Source: Tritonibacter aquimaris (GTDB lineage Bacteria; Pseudomonadota; Alphaproteobacteria; Rhodobacterales; Rhodobacteraceae). Taken from it: DNA of 64,000 bases. Position numbers and translations under genes: made by a program. The stretch is taken from assembly GCF_009617595.1 (NCBI RefSeq), contig NZ_WIXK01000005.1:310001-374000 (forward strand). The letters run 5' to 3'. The notes under the pieces are model-generated. The model was not told where the DNA came from. It saw nothing but the letters and a program-made list of their open reading frames with translations, and did not search any database. Shown one piece after another: positions 17,303 to 26,180 of this stretch (position 1 is the first letter of the stretch; each line of letters starts with the position of its first letter).

Positions 17303-18769
17303 CTAGCCAGCGGTGGGGGCTGATACAGGGCCTGCCAGTGTCAGCAGTTGATCCAGATCCATATAGCGCTCCAGATGATCCGCGAGATCGTTGAGGGCGG
17401 TTTCTACGCTGGCATCATAGCTGCCGTTGCTGCTGACACCGAGCTTGCCTAGAAAATCAGCACGAAACGTATCGCTTTCGAACAGCCCGTGCAGATAGGT
17501 GCCACGCACACGGCCGTTTTCAGACTGGGCCCCTTCTGCGCGGCCCTCTACGTCAAGCCAGGCGCGGTGACAGTCCGGCCCATCTGTGCGCCCCATGTGG
17601 ATTTCATAACCGCTGAGTTTCAGCGCGCCGTCCTTGGTCTGTGCCAGCGTCTGGCGCACCCGCTTGTCACCCGCCATTACTGTTTCTACGTTCAAGAGCC
17701 CCAGCCCCTCAGCGCGGCCCGGTTTGCCATCTACACCTTCTGGATCATCGATCCAGCGTCCCAGCATCTGATAGCCTCCACACAGCCCCAGCACATGACC
17801 GCCGCGGCGCACATGGGCGTGAATGTCGATGTCCCAACCTTGCGCCCGCAAAAAAGCCAGATCGCCGAGGGTGGATTTGCTGCCAGGAATAAGGATGAGA
17901 TCGGCGTCGCCCGGCAGGGCGCGGCCCGGCTCGACCATATCGACGCTGATGTCAGGTTCTGCGGCCAGGGGGTCGAGATCATCAAAATTGGCCATGCGCT
18001 CCAGCTGCGGCACTGCGATCTTGAATTCACCGCCCGCGCGCGAGGCCACATCCATACTGTCTTCGGCTGGGAATTTCCACGCGTCCCAAAACCACGGAAC
18101 CACGCCGAGGCAGGGCCAGCCCGTGCGCAGGGCAATATCATCACGCCCCGCATCAAACAGGCTGATGTCACCGCGAAAACGGTTGATGGCAAAGCCTGCA
18201 ATCTTGTCTTGATCCGCCTGATCCAGAACGGCCTGTGTACCCACGATCTGCGCAATGACCCCACCGCGATGAATGTCACCCATCAGGACCACCGGAACAT
18301 TTGCGGCCTGGGCAAAGCCCATATTGGCAATATCGCCTTGGCGCAGATTGGTCTCAGCCGGGCTGCCTGCGCCTTCAATCAACACAAGATCCACATCCGC
18401 AGCCAGGCGGTGAAAGCTTTCCAGTGCAGCGTCCAACAAGCCGGTTTTATCGCGCATGAAAGAGCCTGCCGCGCGGGTGCCGCGCCTTATGCCTTGCACA
18501 ATCACCTGCGCGCCAGTGTCGGTTTCAGGCTTTAGCAGGATCGGGTTCATATCCGTGTGCGGTGCGCGCATGGCCGCTTTGGCCTGCAAGGCCTGCGCCC
18601 GGCCGATTTCACCACCTTCCGGGGTGACGGCCGCATTGTTTGACATGTTCTGTGGCTTGAACGGCGCAACCTTCAGCCCGCGGCGGGTAAACGCGCGCGC
18701 AAGCCCTGCAACGATCAAAGATTTGCCAACATTGCTGCCAGTGCCTTGCACCATGATTGCGCGTGTCAC
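17303..18769 (-). CDS. cobQ: Cobyric acid synthase
   Basis: A 488-aa glutamine-dependent amidotransferase that amidates adenosylcobyrinic a,c-diamide to cobyric acid. The N-terminal dethiobiotin-synthetase-like ATPase has a P-loop GTGSNVGKS at residues 9-17 and the FKPQNMSNN motif. The C-terminal class I glutaminase domain has the nucleophile Cys in [11 protein letters not shown] and the catalytic His in YLHGLFE. No other cob gene is in the window and I see no cobalamin riboswitch in the 123 bases upstream. Confidence 0.96.
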   Translation of the reverse strand: MTRAIMVQGTGSNVGKSLIVAGLARAFTRRGLKVAPFKPQNMSNNAAVTPEGGEIGRAQALQAKAAMRAPHTDMNPILLKPETDTGAQVIVQGIRRGTRAAGSFMRDKTGLLDAALESFHRLAADVDLVLIEGAGSPAETNLRQGDIANMGFAQAANVPVVLMGDIHRGGVIAQIVGTQAVLDQADQDKIAGFAINRFRGDISLFDAGRDDIALRTGWPCLGVVPWFWDAWKFPAEDSMDVASRAGGEFKIAVPQLERMANFDDLDPLAAEPDISVDMVEPGRALPGDADLILIPGSKSTLGDLAFLRAQGWDIDIHAHVRRGGHVLGLCGGYQMLGRWIDDPEGVDGKPGRAEGLGLLNVETVMAGDKRVRQTLAQTKDGALKLSGYEIHMGRTDGPDCHRAWLDVEGRAEGAQSENGRVRGTYLHGLFESDTFRADFLGKLGVSSNGSYDASVETALNDLADHLERYMDLDQLLTLAGPVSAPTAG

Positions 18770-18892
18770 GTCATATCCTTAACTGTGGAAAAAACATTTC
18801 TGATTCCGTTCGCAGACCATAAACCGAGCCAGCCCGAAAACCATCAGGCAAAAACCACCAAACATTGCCCATCAGCGTCATAGGAAGACCAC

Positions 18893-19465
18893 ATGAACAC
18901 ACCCGCACATCTTTTGGTTGGTGCAGCGCTGTTTGGCCGTAACGGTGGACGTAGGGTGATGGCGGCAGCGCTTGCAGGCAGTCTTACGCCGGATCTGTCG
19001 CTTTACCTGATGAGCGCCTGGGCCATCAATGTACAAGGCGTGCCAATAAACCATGTGTTTGATACACTTTACTTTTCTGAGGCATGGCAACAGGTCTTTG
19101 CGATCGACAATTCCATACCGATTTGGGGAGCGCTGCTTGCCTTGGCGCTCTGGCGCGGGCAGGGCTGGATGGTGGCTTTTACCGCTGCTGCGCTTTTGCA
19201 TATCGGGCTTGATTTCACCATGCATGCGGGGGACGGGCGGCCCAATTTCTGGCCGTTTACCGACTGGGTCTTTCACTCCCCGCTGAGCTATTGGGATCGT
19301 CGTCACCATGCGCATTTGCTGGAGCCCGTGTTGCTGGCGGCAAGTCTTGCAGCTTTTGCAGTGCTCTGGCGGGGGCGCAGCTGGGGGGCGCGCGCAGGGT
19401 TTGGTGTATTGGCGATGATGGAGCTTGCGACGTCCAGCCTGATGTATCTGCTCTTTGTGGACTGA
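18893..19465 (+). CDS. Integral membrane protein, YdjM/DUF457-like putative hydrolase
   Basis: A 190-aa protein with four or five hydrophobic segments. It starts MNTPAHLLVGAALFG and carries conserved His/Asp positions in AGSLTPDLS and LLHIGLDFTMHAGDGRPNFWPF. These recall the LexA-binding membrane hydrolase family (YdjM, PF04307), whose members have membrane-embedded His/Asp motifs; the match is by pattern only. AGGAAG precedes the ATG. It diverges from cobQ across 123 bases, but this alone does not make it a cobalamin gene. Confidence 0.7.
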   Translation: MNTPAHLLVGAALFGRNGGRRVMAAALAGSLTPDLSLYLMSAWAINVQGVPINHVFDTLYFSEAWQQVFAIDNSIPIWGALLALALWRGQGWMVAFTAAALLHIGLDFTMHAGDGRPNFWPFTDWVFHSPLSYWDRRHHAHLLEPVLLAASLAAFAVLWRGRSWGARAGFGVLAMMELATSSLMYLLFVD

Positions 19466-19484
19466 GCCTGACAACACGTACCCC

Positions 19485-19524
19485 AAAAAGAAAAACGCGC
19501 CCCCACCGGACGCGTTTTTCTTTT
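19485..19524. terminator. Bidirectional terminator
   Basis: AAAAGAAAAACGCG pairs with CGCGTTTTTCTTTT around an 11-base loop, between the convergent genes at 18893-19465 and 19575-19889. Both orientations give a T-run. Confidence 0.8.
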
Positions 19525-19574
19525 AGCAGCTTTATAATGCCAGGCCCGAGCAGAGGCAGACATTATATATATGC

Positions 19575-19889
19575 TTAGGCAGCTTCCGCCTGAGCGTTGC
19601 GACGTTCGCTTTCTTCGCGCGACAGTGCAACAGAGGTCCGCACCCCGCGGCCAACAAATTCCATCAGACCGGATACAACCCGTTCATTGGGGTCAATACC
19701 GGCGCAGGTCAGAACTTCGCGCCCATCACGCGAACGGGCCCAACGGGCAATCTGCTCAGGGCCATTGCCATATTTTTTGTCGTCCGCAATGGCGTCATCA
19801 AGCGCAGCCAGCACGACAGCTGCAAAGAGTTTGCGGGCACGGTTGCCTTGCTCATTATTATAAGCGGTGCCGTCAACGAAATCTCGCAT
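19575..19889 (-). CDS. Conserved hypothetical protein (DUF6280-like)
   Basis: A 104-aa soluble, mostly helical protein starting MRDFVDGTAYNNEQGNRARK, with a conserved middle (DDKKYGNGPEQIARWARSRDG). I recall it as strongly conserved across Rhodobacteraceae (DUF6280), with no known function. It has no signal peptide, membrane segment or catalytic motif that I can name. It lies upstream of efp on the opposite strand, diverging from it. Confidence 0.78.
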   Translation of the reverse strand: MRDFVDGTAYNNEQGNRARKLFAAVVLAALDDAIADDKKYGNGPEQIARWARSRDGREVLTCAGIDPNERVVSGLMEFVGRGVRTSVALSREESERRNAQAEAA

Positions 19890-20055
19890 CTCGCTTCCTT
19901 CTTGTTCTTGCTATTGCATTTTCTGTTTTTTCGGCGTGGCGCCCCTTATGGCGATTTTGTGACGATTCGGGTAGATAAATATTGCAACCCTCTTATGCGT
20001 TTTGCGCATACCTTACGTCGTAGCCATGTTGCTCGCCGTTTACCTGATCGTTTTC

Positions 20056-20084
20056 TTGATAGTTGTTACCCTGATCGATATAGG
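20056..20084 (+). promoter_or_regulatory. Sigma-70-type promoter of efp
   Basis: TTGATA (20056-20061), a 17-base spacer and TATAGG (20079-20084), about 40 bases upstream of the efp start. Both boxes are close to consensus and the spacing is ideal. Confidence 0.6.
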
Positions 20085-20124
20085 GGCATGTAACAGTTCA
20101 ACAACCACCCGAAAGGCATTTCCC

Positions 20125-20688
20125 ATGCCCAAAATCAACGGCAATGAAATCCGCCCCGGCAACGTTCTGGAACATAACGATGGGCTCTGGGCCGCTGTAA
20201 AAGTCGACCATGTGAAACCTGGCAAGGGCGGCGCCTTTGCACAGGTAGAGCTGCGTAACTTGCGTAATGGGTCCAAGCTCAATGAGCGGTTCCGTTCTGC
20301 TGACAAAGTTGAGCGCGTACGTTTGGAGCAAAAAGATCAACAATTTCTGTACGAAAGCGACGGAATGCTGGTCTTCATGGATTCCGAAACCTACGAGCAA
20401 ATCGAACTTCCAGCGGATCTTCTCGGCGACCGTCGTGCGTTCCTGCAAGATGGTATGACCATCGTTGTGGAGTTTTATGAATCTGAGGCATTGAATGCGA
20501 GCTTGCCGCAAAAGGTTGTTTGCAAGATCGTAGAGACCGAGCCGGTGGTCAAAGGTCAGACCGCGGCGAATTCGTTCAAACCAGCGATCCTCGACAATGG
20601 CGTCAAGGTGATGGTGCCGCCGTTTGTTGGCCAAGATGAGATGATCGTGGTGAACACCGAAACGATGGAATATTCAGAACGCGCTTAA
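20125..20688 (+). CDS. efp: Elongation factor P
   Basis: A 187-aa EF-P with its three beta-barrel domains. The tip loop reads KPGKGGAF and places Lys34 where the E. coli enzyme is beta-lysylated, so an EpmA-type modification is expected (not in this window). It relieves ribosome stalling at polyproline. The start is [12 protein letters not shown] with GAAAGG upstream; a TTG-initiated 41-codon hydrophobic extension is rejected because it would run over the promoter. A strong terminator follows. Confidence 0.97.
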   Translation: MPKINGNEIRPGNVLEHNDGLWAAVKVDHVKPGKGGAFAQVELRNLRNGSKLNERFRSADKVERVRLEQKDQQFLYESDGMLVFMDSETYEQIELPADLLGDRRAFLQDGMTIVVEFYESEALNASLPQKVVCKIVETEPVVKGQTAANSFKPAILDNGVKVMVPPFVGQDEMIVVNTETMEYSERA

Positions 20689-20713
20689 AACACGCATTTT
20701 TTACGGCAAGATT

Positions 20714-20746
20714 ACGCCCTGCAGCTTCTGGCTGCGGGGCGTTTTT
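20714..20746 (+). terminator. Rho-independent terminator of efp
   Basis: 12-bp stem ACGCCCTGCAGC/GCTGCGGGGCGT (one wobble) with a 5-base loop, then TTTT. Confidence 0.88.
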
Positions 20747-20923
20747 ATGTGTATTTACGCGATTTCCTGCAAATTTACGAAGGTTGCCCAAAAAAACAGC
20801 AGCGGATTTTGTGGCAAATGCGCCCCGATCTACGCCCTTTGTCCTAGATGACATCTCACCTTACAGGAGTCATCGTTTTCCCAGGACGCGACAGAGGAGA
20901 GTCGCGCAACAGGAGGAAATGTG

Positions 20924-22444
20924 ATGAACGAGATGACCCAAGTCGCAGGCGATATGACCTCGCCGTTCAAAGACCGCTACGACAACTATATCGGCGGCAA
21001 GTTCGTCCCCCCGGTCTCGGGCCGTTACTTTGACAATGTCACCCCGATCACCGGTGGTGTGGTTGGTCAGATCGCCCGCTCAGATGCACAAGATGTGAAC
21101 CTTGCACTGGATGCTGCCCATGCTGCCCGCAGAGCCTGGGGCACCACCGCACCTGCCGCCCGCTCTGATCTGCTGTTGAAAATTGCAGATCGCATGGAAG
21201 AGAACCTCGACATCCTTGCCAAGGCCGAAACCTGGGATAATGGCAAGCCAATCCGTGAGACAACCCTGGCTGATATTCCGCTGGCGATTGACCACTTCCG
21301 CTATTTCGCAGGTGTTTTGCGCGGCCAGGAAGGCACCATGTCGGAAATCGACAATGACACCGTGGCCTATCACTTCCACGAACCACTTGGTGTTGTGGGC
21401 CAGATCATCCCCTGGAACTTCTCGATCCTGATGGCGGCGTGGAAACTTGCACCAGCACTGGCTGCAGGCAACTGTGTGGTTCTGAAACCAGCGGAACAGA
21501 CACCGGCTGCGATCATGGTGATGATGGAACTGGTGGGGGATCTGCTGCCAGATGGCGTGTTGAACGTTGTGAACGGCTATGGCGCCGAAGTGGGGGCTGC
21601 GCTGGCAACCTCGGACCGTATCGCCAAGATCGCCTTCACCGGTTCAACCCAAACCGGCAAGATCATCATGAAGGCCGCGACCGAGAACCTCATTCCTGTC
21701 ACGCTGGAGCTGGGTGGTAAATCGCCCAACGTCTTCTTTAAGGATGTGATGGATCAGGATGACGAGTTCCTCGACAAGGCGATCGAAGGCTTTGTGCTTT
21801 TTGCCTTTAACCAGGGTGAAGTCTGCACCTGCCCATCGCGCGCGTTGATCCACGAAGACATCTATGAAGAATTCATGGCCCGCGCCATTGAACGGGTAAA
21901 AGCGATCAAACAAGGTGATCCACGTCTGATGGAAACCATGGTTGGCGCACAGGCAAGCCAAGAGCAGCAAGACAAGATCCTCTCCTATCTGCAGATCGGT
22001 GTGGAAGAGGGCGCAGAGGTGCTTACCGGTGGTGCCGCTGCCCGCTTTGGTGGCGATCTGGAAGAAGGTTTCTATGTCCAGCCTACCGTCCTGAAAGGCC
22101 ACAATAAGATGCGCGTCTTCCAGGAAGAGATCTTTGGCCCGGTTGTGTCGGTCTGTACCTTTAAGACGGATGAGGAAGCATTGGAAATCGCCAATGACAC
22201 GCTCTATGGCCTCGGTGCTGGTGTCTGGTCGCGCGATGCCAACCGCTGCTACCGCTTTGGCCGTGGCATTGAGGCGGGTCGCGTCTGGGTCAACAACTAC
22301 CACGCCTATCCGGCACACGCGGCCTTTGGTGGCTACAAACAGTCGGGTATTGGACGTGAGACCCACAAGATGATGCTTGATCATTACCAGCAGACCAAAA
22401 ACATGCTGGTCAGCTACAATCCCAACAAACTGGGCTTTTTCTAA
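20924..22444 (+). CDS. NAD(P)-dependent aldehyde dehydrogenase (acetaldehyde/AldB-ExaC type)
   Basis: A 506-aa aldehyde dehydrogenase that oxidises aldehydes to acids. Visible landmarks are the cofactor-binding IIPWNFS and FTGSTQTGK, the general base Glu in LELGGKSPN, and the catalytic Cys in GEVCTCPSR, about residue 300. The Cys-x-Cys arrangement and length fit the acetaldehyde-oxidising AldB/ExaC/AcoD group. AGGAGG sits seven bases before ATG 20924, so this is preferred over the GTG just upstream. No alcohol dehydrogenase or regulator is adjacent. A strong terminator follows. Confidence 0.93.
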   Translation: MNEMTQVAGDMTSPFKDRYDNYIGGKFVPPVSGRYFDNVTPITGGVVGQIARSDAQDVNLALDAAHAARRAWGTTAPAARSDLLLKIADRMEENLDILAKAETWDNGKPIRETTLADIPLAIDHFRYFAGVLRGQEGTMSEIDNDTVAYHFHEPLGVVGQIIPWNFSILMAAWKLAPALAAGNCVVLKPAEQTPAAIMVMMELVGDLLPDGVLNVVNGYGAEVGAALATSDRIAKIAFTGSTQTGKIIMKAATENLIPVTLELGGKSPNVFFKDVMDQDDEFLDKAIEGFVLFAFNQGEVCTCPSRALIHEDIYEEFMARAIERVKAIKQGDPRLMETMVGAQASQEQQDKILSYLQIGVEEGAEVLTGGAAARFGGDLEEGFYVQPTVLKGHNKMRVFQEEIFGPVVSVCTFKTDEEALEIANDTLYGLGAGVWSRDANRCYRFGRGIEAGRVWVNNYHAYPAHAAFGGYKQSGIGRETHKMMLDHYQQTKNMLVSYNPNKLGFF

Positions 22445-22469
22445 GTCTCAGATCTTGGGTGAAATACAG

Positions 22470-22495
22470 CCGGGGCAGCATTGCCCCGGTTTTTT
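22470..22495 (+). terminator. Rho-independent terminator of the aldehyde dehydrogenase gene
   Basis: Perfect 8-bp stem CCGGGGCA/TGCCCCGG, loop GCAT, then six T's. Confidence 0.9.
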
Positions 22496-22625
22496 GTTTG
22501 AAAACGCTCCCCCAAATAAATCAGGCCAATGTACAGCACAGTATCAGGCCACGCAGGTCCACGCGCTGTTGCAAGCTGAGGCAGAGGGCTTAGCGTAAAT
22601 TGAAGCATCTGCCAAAATCAGGCGA

Positions 22626-23219
22626 TCACTTCCCCTGAACCGCGAGGGTTTTTGTAAGCTCCAGCCAGGCATGTATTTTCGCGGGTTCGGCGCTGCCAGC
22701 TGGGGCGAAATGGGTGATGCGCGTAGGTTTGATTCCGACAAACTGAAAGATTTGCCCCTTGATCTGGCGCAGCAGCGCCTTGCGATAGAGCAGGCCAAAA
22801 AAGACATCCGGTGTATCTGAGGTGACAAACACCCGACCGGTCTTTCCTGTCAAAAGCGGGGTGGGCATCCCCCCGAATTTCAGCTTGCGCGTATCAAAGG
22901 CCCAGCCCGGCAGCAGTGCCCTGTCAAGCAACCCTTTCAGTTTGGCGGGTAGACCGCCCCACCACATCGGCGTGGTCAAAACCACATGATCTGCCCATTC
23001 CAGATTGTCGCGAAAGGCCACTAGATCGGCCTCCAACGGCTTGTGCTCTTTGTAGCCAGCAAATCCGTGATCGGGATCAAACGTAAGCGCGTGTAGATGC
23101 ATTGTGCGTGCCTCATGGCCCGCCTCCGTCGCAGCCCGTTCATAGGTATCAGCAAGCATATTCGAGAGCGACGTTTCCGCCGGGTGGCCGTTCAGGATTA
23201 GAATGCGTTTCGCAGGCAT
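22626..23219 (-). CDS. NAD(P)H-dependent flavin oxidoreductase (NQO/MdaB type)
   Basis: A 197-aa flavodoxin-fold protein of the NAD(P)H dehydrogenase (quinone) family. It starts MPAKRILILNGHPAETSLS, the FMN/FAD phosphate-binding loop, and includes the flavin-contacting TTPMWWGGLPAKLKGLLDR. It likely reduces quinones or xenobiotic electrophiles by two electrons. GGAG precedes ATG 23219. It is transcribed divergently from a TetR gene, and its promoter carries two palindromic operators, so it is probably the TetR target, induced by an electrophile or drug. Confidence 0.9.
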   Translation of the reverse strand: MPAKRILILNGHPAETSLSNMLADTYERAATEAGHEARTMHLHALTFDPDHGFAGYKEHKPLEADLVAFRDNLEWADHVVLTTPMWWGGLPAKLKGLLDRALLPGWAFDTRKLKFGGMPTPLLTGKTGRVFVTSDTPDVFFGLLYRKALLRQIKGQIFQFVGIKPTRITHFAPAGSAEPAKIHAWLELTKTLAVQGK

Positions 23220-23243
23220 GAGGGGCTCCAAAGGTGAAATAAT

Positions 23244-23255
23244 TGACCATGGTCA
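23244..23255. promoter_or_regulatory. Palindromic operator 1 for the divergent TetR regulator
   Basis: Perfect 12-bp palindrome TGACCATGGTCA. It overlaps the -10 of the oxidoreductase promoter. A second, nearly identical palindrome begins 24 bases away. Confidence 0.7.
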
Positions 23256-23280
23256 TATTTGAAAAAATGACCGCGGTCAA
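23252..23280 (-). promoter_or_regulatory. Promoter of the flavin oxidoreductase gene
   Basis: On the minus strand, TTGACC, a 17-base spacer and TATGAC. Operator 2 covers the -35 and operator 1 the -10, an arrangement suited to repression by the neighbouring TetR protein. Confidence 0.6.
23268..23279. promoter_or_regulatory. Palindromic operator 2 for the divergent TetR regulator
   Basis: Perfect 12-bp palindrome TGACCGCGGTCA, sharing the TGACC/GGTCA arms with operator 1. It overlaps the -35 of the oxidoreductase promoter and lies about 44 bases before the TetR start. Confidence 0.7.
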
Positions 23281-23322
23281 TTGATGGTTTGTGCCCGCGT
23301 GAAAAGTTGCTATTGAGAGGGT

Positions 23323-23904
23323 ATGAACAGACCTGTGCAAAAACGGACCCTCGCCACCCGTGCGAAACTGATTGCGGCGGCAAAAACTGCTATAGACGCC
23401 AAAGGCTTTGCGGCGATGCGCGTCGAAGAAGTTGTGCAGGAAGCAGGGGTCGCCAAGGGCACGTTTTTTGCCCATTTCAGTGACAAAGATGCGCTGATGG
23501 ATTTGATCATCGCGGATTACATCAATCACATTCTTGATGAGATTGAGCAGCGCCCCGCGCCAGAATCAGTGGATGCGTTGATCTGTGGTCTTGATCCGTT
23601 GCTCAGCTTTATGACGTCAGAACGTTATGTGTTTGACCTCATCCTCAGGCACTCGGGCGCGGCCGCAAAAGAAGAGATTGGGCCAATCTCACAGACCTTC
23701 ACCCGGATGCACGTTTTGTTCAGTCACTGGCTTGCAACCAGATCTTTCCGCAAGGATGTGCCCCCGGCTATTCTCGCCGAAGGGATCCAGGCCTTTGCTA
23801 TTCAGGCCATCGCGTTGGATTTCTGTGCCGCCAACAATGAGATGCCGATGCAGGTTCGGCTACGAACCTACCTTGAGGCATGGCTGCGCCCGAGCTGTAT
23901 CTGA
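23323..23904 (+). CDS. TetR-family transcriptional repressor
   Basis: A 193-aa regulator. The N-terminal TetR helix-turn-helix spans about residues 10-60 (EEVVQEAGVAKGTFFAHFSDKDAL) and a helical ligand-binding domain follows. It is divergent from the flavin oxidoreductase gene, and the 103-base gap holds two matching palindromes. Autoregulation and control of the oxidoreductase are the simplest reading; the inducer is unknown. Confidence 0.93.
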   Translation: MNRPVQKRTLATRAKLIAAAKTAIDAKGFAAMRVEEVVQEAGVAKGTFFAHFSDKDALMDLIIADYINHILDEIEQRPAPESVDALICGLDPLLSFMTSERYVFDLILRHSGAAAKEEIGPISQTFTRMHVLFSHWLATRSFRKDVPPAILAEGIQAFAIQAIALDFCAANNEMPMQVRLRTYLEAWLRPSCI

Positions 23905-24047
23905 GGGGGGCTGACAGCGTTACCGCCCGGTCTAAAGACACGCTCAAACCCAACGCTCATCGGGCGCGGCCGATACACAGGGCGTTCCGGTGTGGAGAAT
24001 TTATAGCGTTCGCGGGGAGGATGCGGTGCCAAATTGAACGTTGGCGG

Positions 24048-24617
24048 TCAATCCAGCGCGGGTTCAACCAATTCCAGGGAATGGCCGCAGCTGTCCATCA
24101 TTTTGCCGTAGGCTGCGGTAAATCCATTCAGCGAGGCCAGCGTTATCCGCGTACTGGCGCGATCAGGCTGCAGCAGGCGCACATCCATTTGCTGGCCCGC
24201 TTGCATACCAATCAGCGCGTAAACCGCATCCTGCCAGCGCAGTTCAGCCGTTGCGTTCAAGATCCCGTGTTCGTCAAAATAGCCATCCACCAATGCGTAA
24301 TAAGCGAGGCTCTGATCCACAATCATCACCACGGCCTGACCATTTTGCATCTGGGTGTTATGGCCGCGGGGGGCGGTCTCATGCAATGTTAGCTGCGGGT
24401 AGTGCTCGGGCGGGCCAGCATCACCGTTTGAAATCGACAGCCGCAGGCTGGGCATGCCATCGCCGCCGGTGTGGGCGCTACACTCCACCCGCAAATCCTC
24501 ACGGGTATCAAAGGCTGTGACCTGCACTGCCCAATCACCATACTGCCAGTAGCTTTCCTGCGCCGCGACAGGGCAGGCCAGCAGCGTTGCCGCCAGTACC
24601 CATTTCAACACACCCAT
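24048..24617 (-). CDS. Secreted conserved hypothetical protein
   Basis: A 189-aa exported protein with a signal peptide ending PVAAQ (about residue 20). The mature part starts YWQYGDWAVQV and contains two cysteines (VECSAH and MDSCGH) that could form a disulfide. The GDWAV opening faintly resembles the IalB family, but the length and the rest do not allow a firm call. I took ATG 24617 over a TTG four codons upstream; neither has a clear ribosome binding site. It is in the same direction as the YgfZ gene upstream, about 60 bases apart. Confidence 0.7.
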   Translation of the reverse strand: MGVLKWVLAATLLACPVAAQESYWQYGDWAVQVTAFDTREDLRVECSAHTGGDGMPSLRLSISNGDAGPPEHYPQLTLHETAPRGHNTQMQNGQAVVMIVDQSLAYYALVDGYFDEHGILNATAELRWQDAVYALIGMQAGQQMDVRLLQPDRASTRITLASLNGFTAAYGKMMDSCGHSLELVEPALD

Positions 24618-24676
24618 ACCACACACCAATTCAATCCAGATTGCTGGTAGCTTAGGGAACGCGCCTTAAGATCGCC

Positions 24677-25411
24677 TTAGCCCTCCCAGCTGAGCGTGGC
24701 ATCACCAGCCAAAAGCTCCCCTTTGGCACGGTCATAGCGCAGATAGGCAATCGCCTTGCCCCCCGATTGCGTGAAAAGCGTGCCAACCGGCTTTCCTGCG
24801 GCGGTTATTTCAGTCCCCACTGGCGCCGCGCCTTCAATGGAAACCACTTTCAGGCCTTTGCGCAGGGTGGTTTTGTGTTTCATCCGCGCGGTGACTTCCT
24901 GGCCCACATAGCAGCCTTTGCGGAAATCGACCCCATTCAATTCCTCAAACCCGGTTTCCAGAATGAAACTGTTGCTATCCAGCTCAATGCCGGTTGCGGG
25001 AATGCAATTGGCCACCCGGATCGCGTCCCAGTCGCTGCCATCATCACCTGCCTCATCGCCATATAGTCGCCAGCCCAGATCAGGGTGACGCGGATCCATC
25101 AGCGCGCCGTCAGGCGCGGGGCCGGTGCCGCGTTTCACCTGCAGCTCGCTGATCTCAATGGTTACGTCTGCACGCAGGCGATACATGTTGAGCCGCTGCG
25201 CCAGCATATCTGCCTGGCTTTCATCCGCATCAACCAGCACATCTTTGCCATCCGCCAACACAAAGAAATCTGCCATATATTTGCCCTGCGGCGTCAGCAG
25301 CGCTGCATAGACAAGCCCCTGATCGATAAGGTCGATATTGTTGGTCACAAGGTTTTGCAGAAACGGGCGGGCATCTGCCCCGCTCAGGCGGATGATTTTT
25401 CGCGCGGACAT
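24677..25411 (-). CDS. ygfZ: YgfZ/GcvT-family folate-binding protein (Fe-S cluster assembly)
   Basis: A 244-aa tetrahydrofolate-binding protein of the YgfZ/IBA57 group. The family signature KGCYVGQEVTARM is present, with the conserved Cys. YgfZ helps maintain certain Fe-S enzymes such as MiaB in a folate-dependent way. The start MSARKIIRLSG has AAGAGG upstream; the 62-codon in-frame extension lacks support. It diverges from the glycosyltransferase gene with only 85 bases between starts. Confidence 0.9.
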   Translation of the reverse strand: MSARKIIRLSGADARPFLQNLVTNNIDLIDQGLVYAALLTPQGKYMADFFVLADGKDVLVDADESQADMLAQRLNMYRLRADVTIEISELQVKRGTGPAPDGALMDPRHPDLGWRLYGDEAGDDGSDWDAIRVANCIPATGIELDSNSFILETGFEELNGVDFRKGCYVGQEVTARMKHKTTLRKGLKVVSIEGAAPVGTEITAAGKPVGTLFTQSGGKAIAYLRYDRAKGELLAGDATLSWEG

Positions 25412-25496
25412 TTGGGCCTCTTTGAGTTGGCTGCGGGGTGCTTTTATCTCTGGGTGTGCTATGGGAAAGCAACAGGAAAAATTGAGGAATGTTGAA

Positions 25497-26177
25497 ATGC
25501 CTGCGCCGATCTCTGTTGTTATCCCCACATTGAATGCGGGCGCGCATCTTTCTGCAAGCCTTGAGACGCTGATGGAAGGGCTGGCAAGCGGGCTCATTCA
25601 TGAGCTGATCATTAGTGATGGGGGCTCAACCGACGATACGCTGAAGATTGCGGATGAAGCGGGCGCGCGTATTGTTGAAGGCGCGGCCTCACGCGGGGGG
25701 CAGTTGCGCCGGGGCTGTGCTGCGGCCAAGGGTGACTGGCTTTTGGTACTGCATGCGGACACCGTGCTATCTGAAGGGTGGAGTGCGGTTGTTTCGGACC
25801 ATTTGCAACAGCACGCCCATCGCCCGGCGCATTTCAAACTGCGCTTTTCTGCCAGAGGCATCCGTCCACGGCTGGTGGCGGGCTGGGCTAATTTGCGCTC
25901 AAGCGTTTTGGGGCTGCCTTATGGCGATCAGGGGCTGTTGGTGCCAGCGGCGCTCTATGCGGCAAAAGGCGGCTATCCGGACCAGCCATTGATGGAAGAT
26001 GTGGAAATTGTGCGCCGCCTGCCGGATATGCGTGAGCTTGCGGCCTTTGCCATCACCAGTGCCGAACGCTATCAGCGCGATGGCTGGATCCGGCGCGGAT
26101 CCCGCAACCTCTGGACATTGATGCGCTACGCGATGGGAGCGGATGCGGAACGGCTCGCCGCATCCTACCGTAAATAG
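25497..26177 (+). CDS. Family 2 glycosyltransferase (TIGR04283 type)
   Basis: A 226-aa GT-A fold protein. It starts PISVVIPTLNAG with the metal/nucleotide motif ISDGGSTDDT, then the DXD-like LVLHADT, and later GLPYGDQGLL and PLMEDVEIVRRL, which are typical of the TIGR04283 subfamily. The sugar donor and acceptor are unknown. The ATG at 25497 has GAGGAA at good spacing; the longer frame upstream overlaps the YgfZ gene. It converges with the ABC exporter gene, ending 3 bases from it, with no terminator between. Confidence 0.88.
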   Translation: MPAPISVVIPTLNAGAHLSASLETLMEGLASGLIHELIISDGGSTDDTLKIADEAGARIVEGAASRGGQLRRGCAAAKGDWLLVLHADTVLSEGWSAVVSDHLQQHAHRPAHFKLRFSARGIRPRLVAGWANLRSSVLGLPYGDQGLLVPAALYAAKGGYPDQPLMEDVEIVRRLPDMRELAAFAITSAERYQRDGWIRRGSRNLWTLMRYAMGADAERLAASYRK

Positions 26178-26180
26178 CGC

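Noticed and set aside
17489-18535. Long open frame opposite cobQ
   Set aside because: Antisense shadow of cobQ; no recognisable protein and no start signal.
18770-18892. Cobalamin riboswitch upstream of cobQ
   Set aside because: The gap is only 123 bases and I see no B12-box-like or multi-helix structure in it.
20002-20124. Hydrophobic N-terminal extension of EF-P
   Set aside because: It begins at TTG without a ribosome binding site, runs across a good sigma-70 promoter, and EF-P is a cytosolic protein of the normal length without it.
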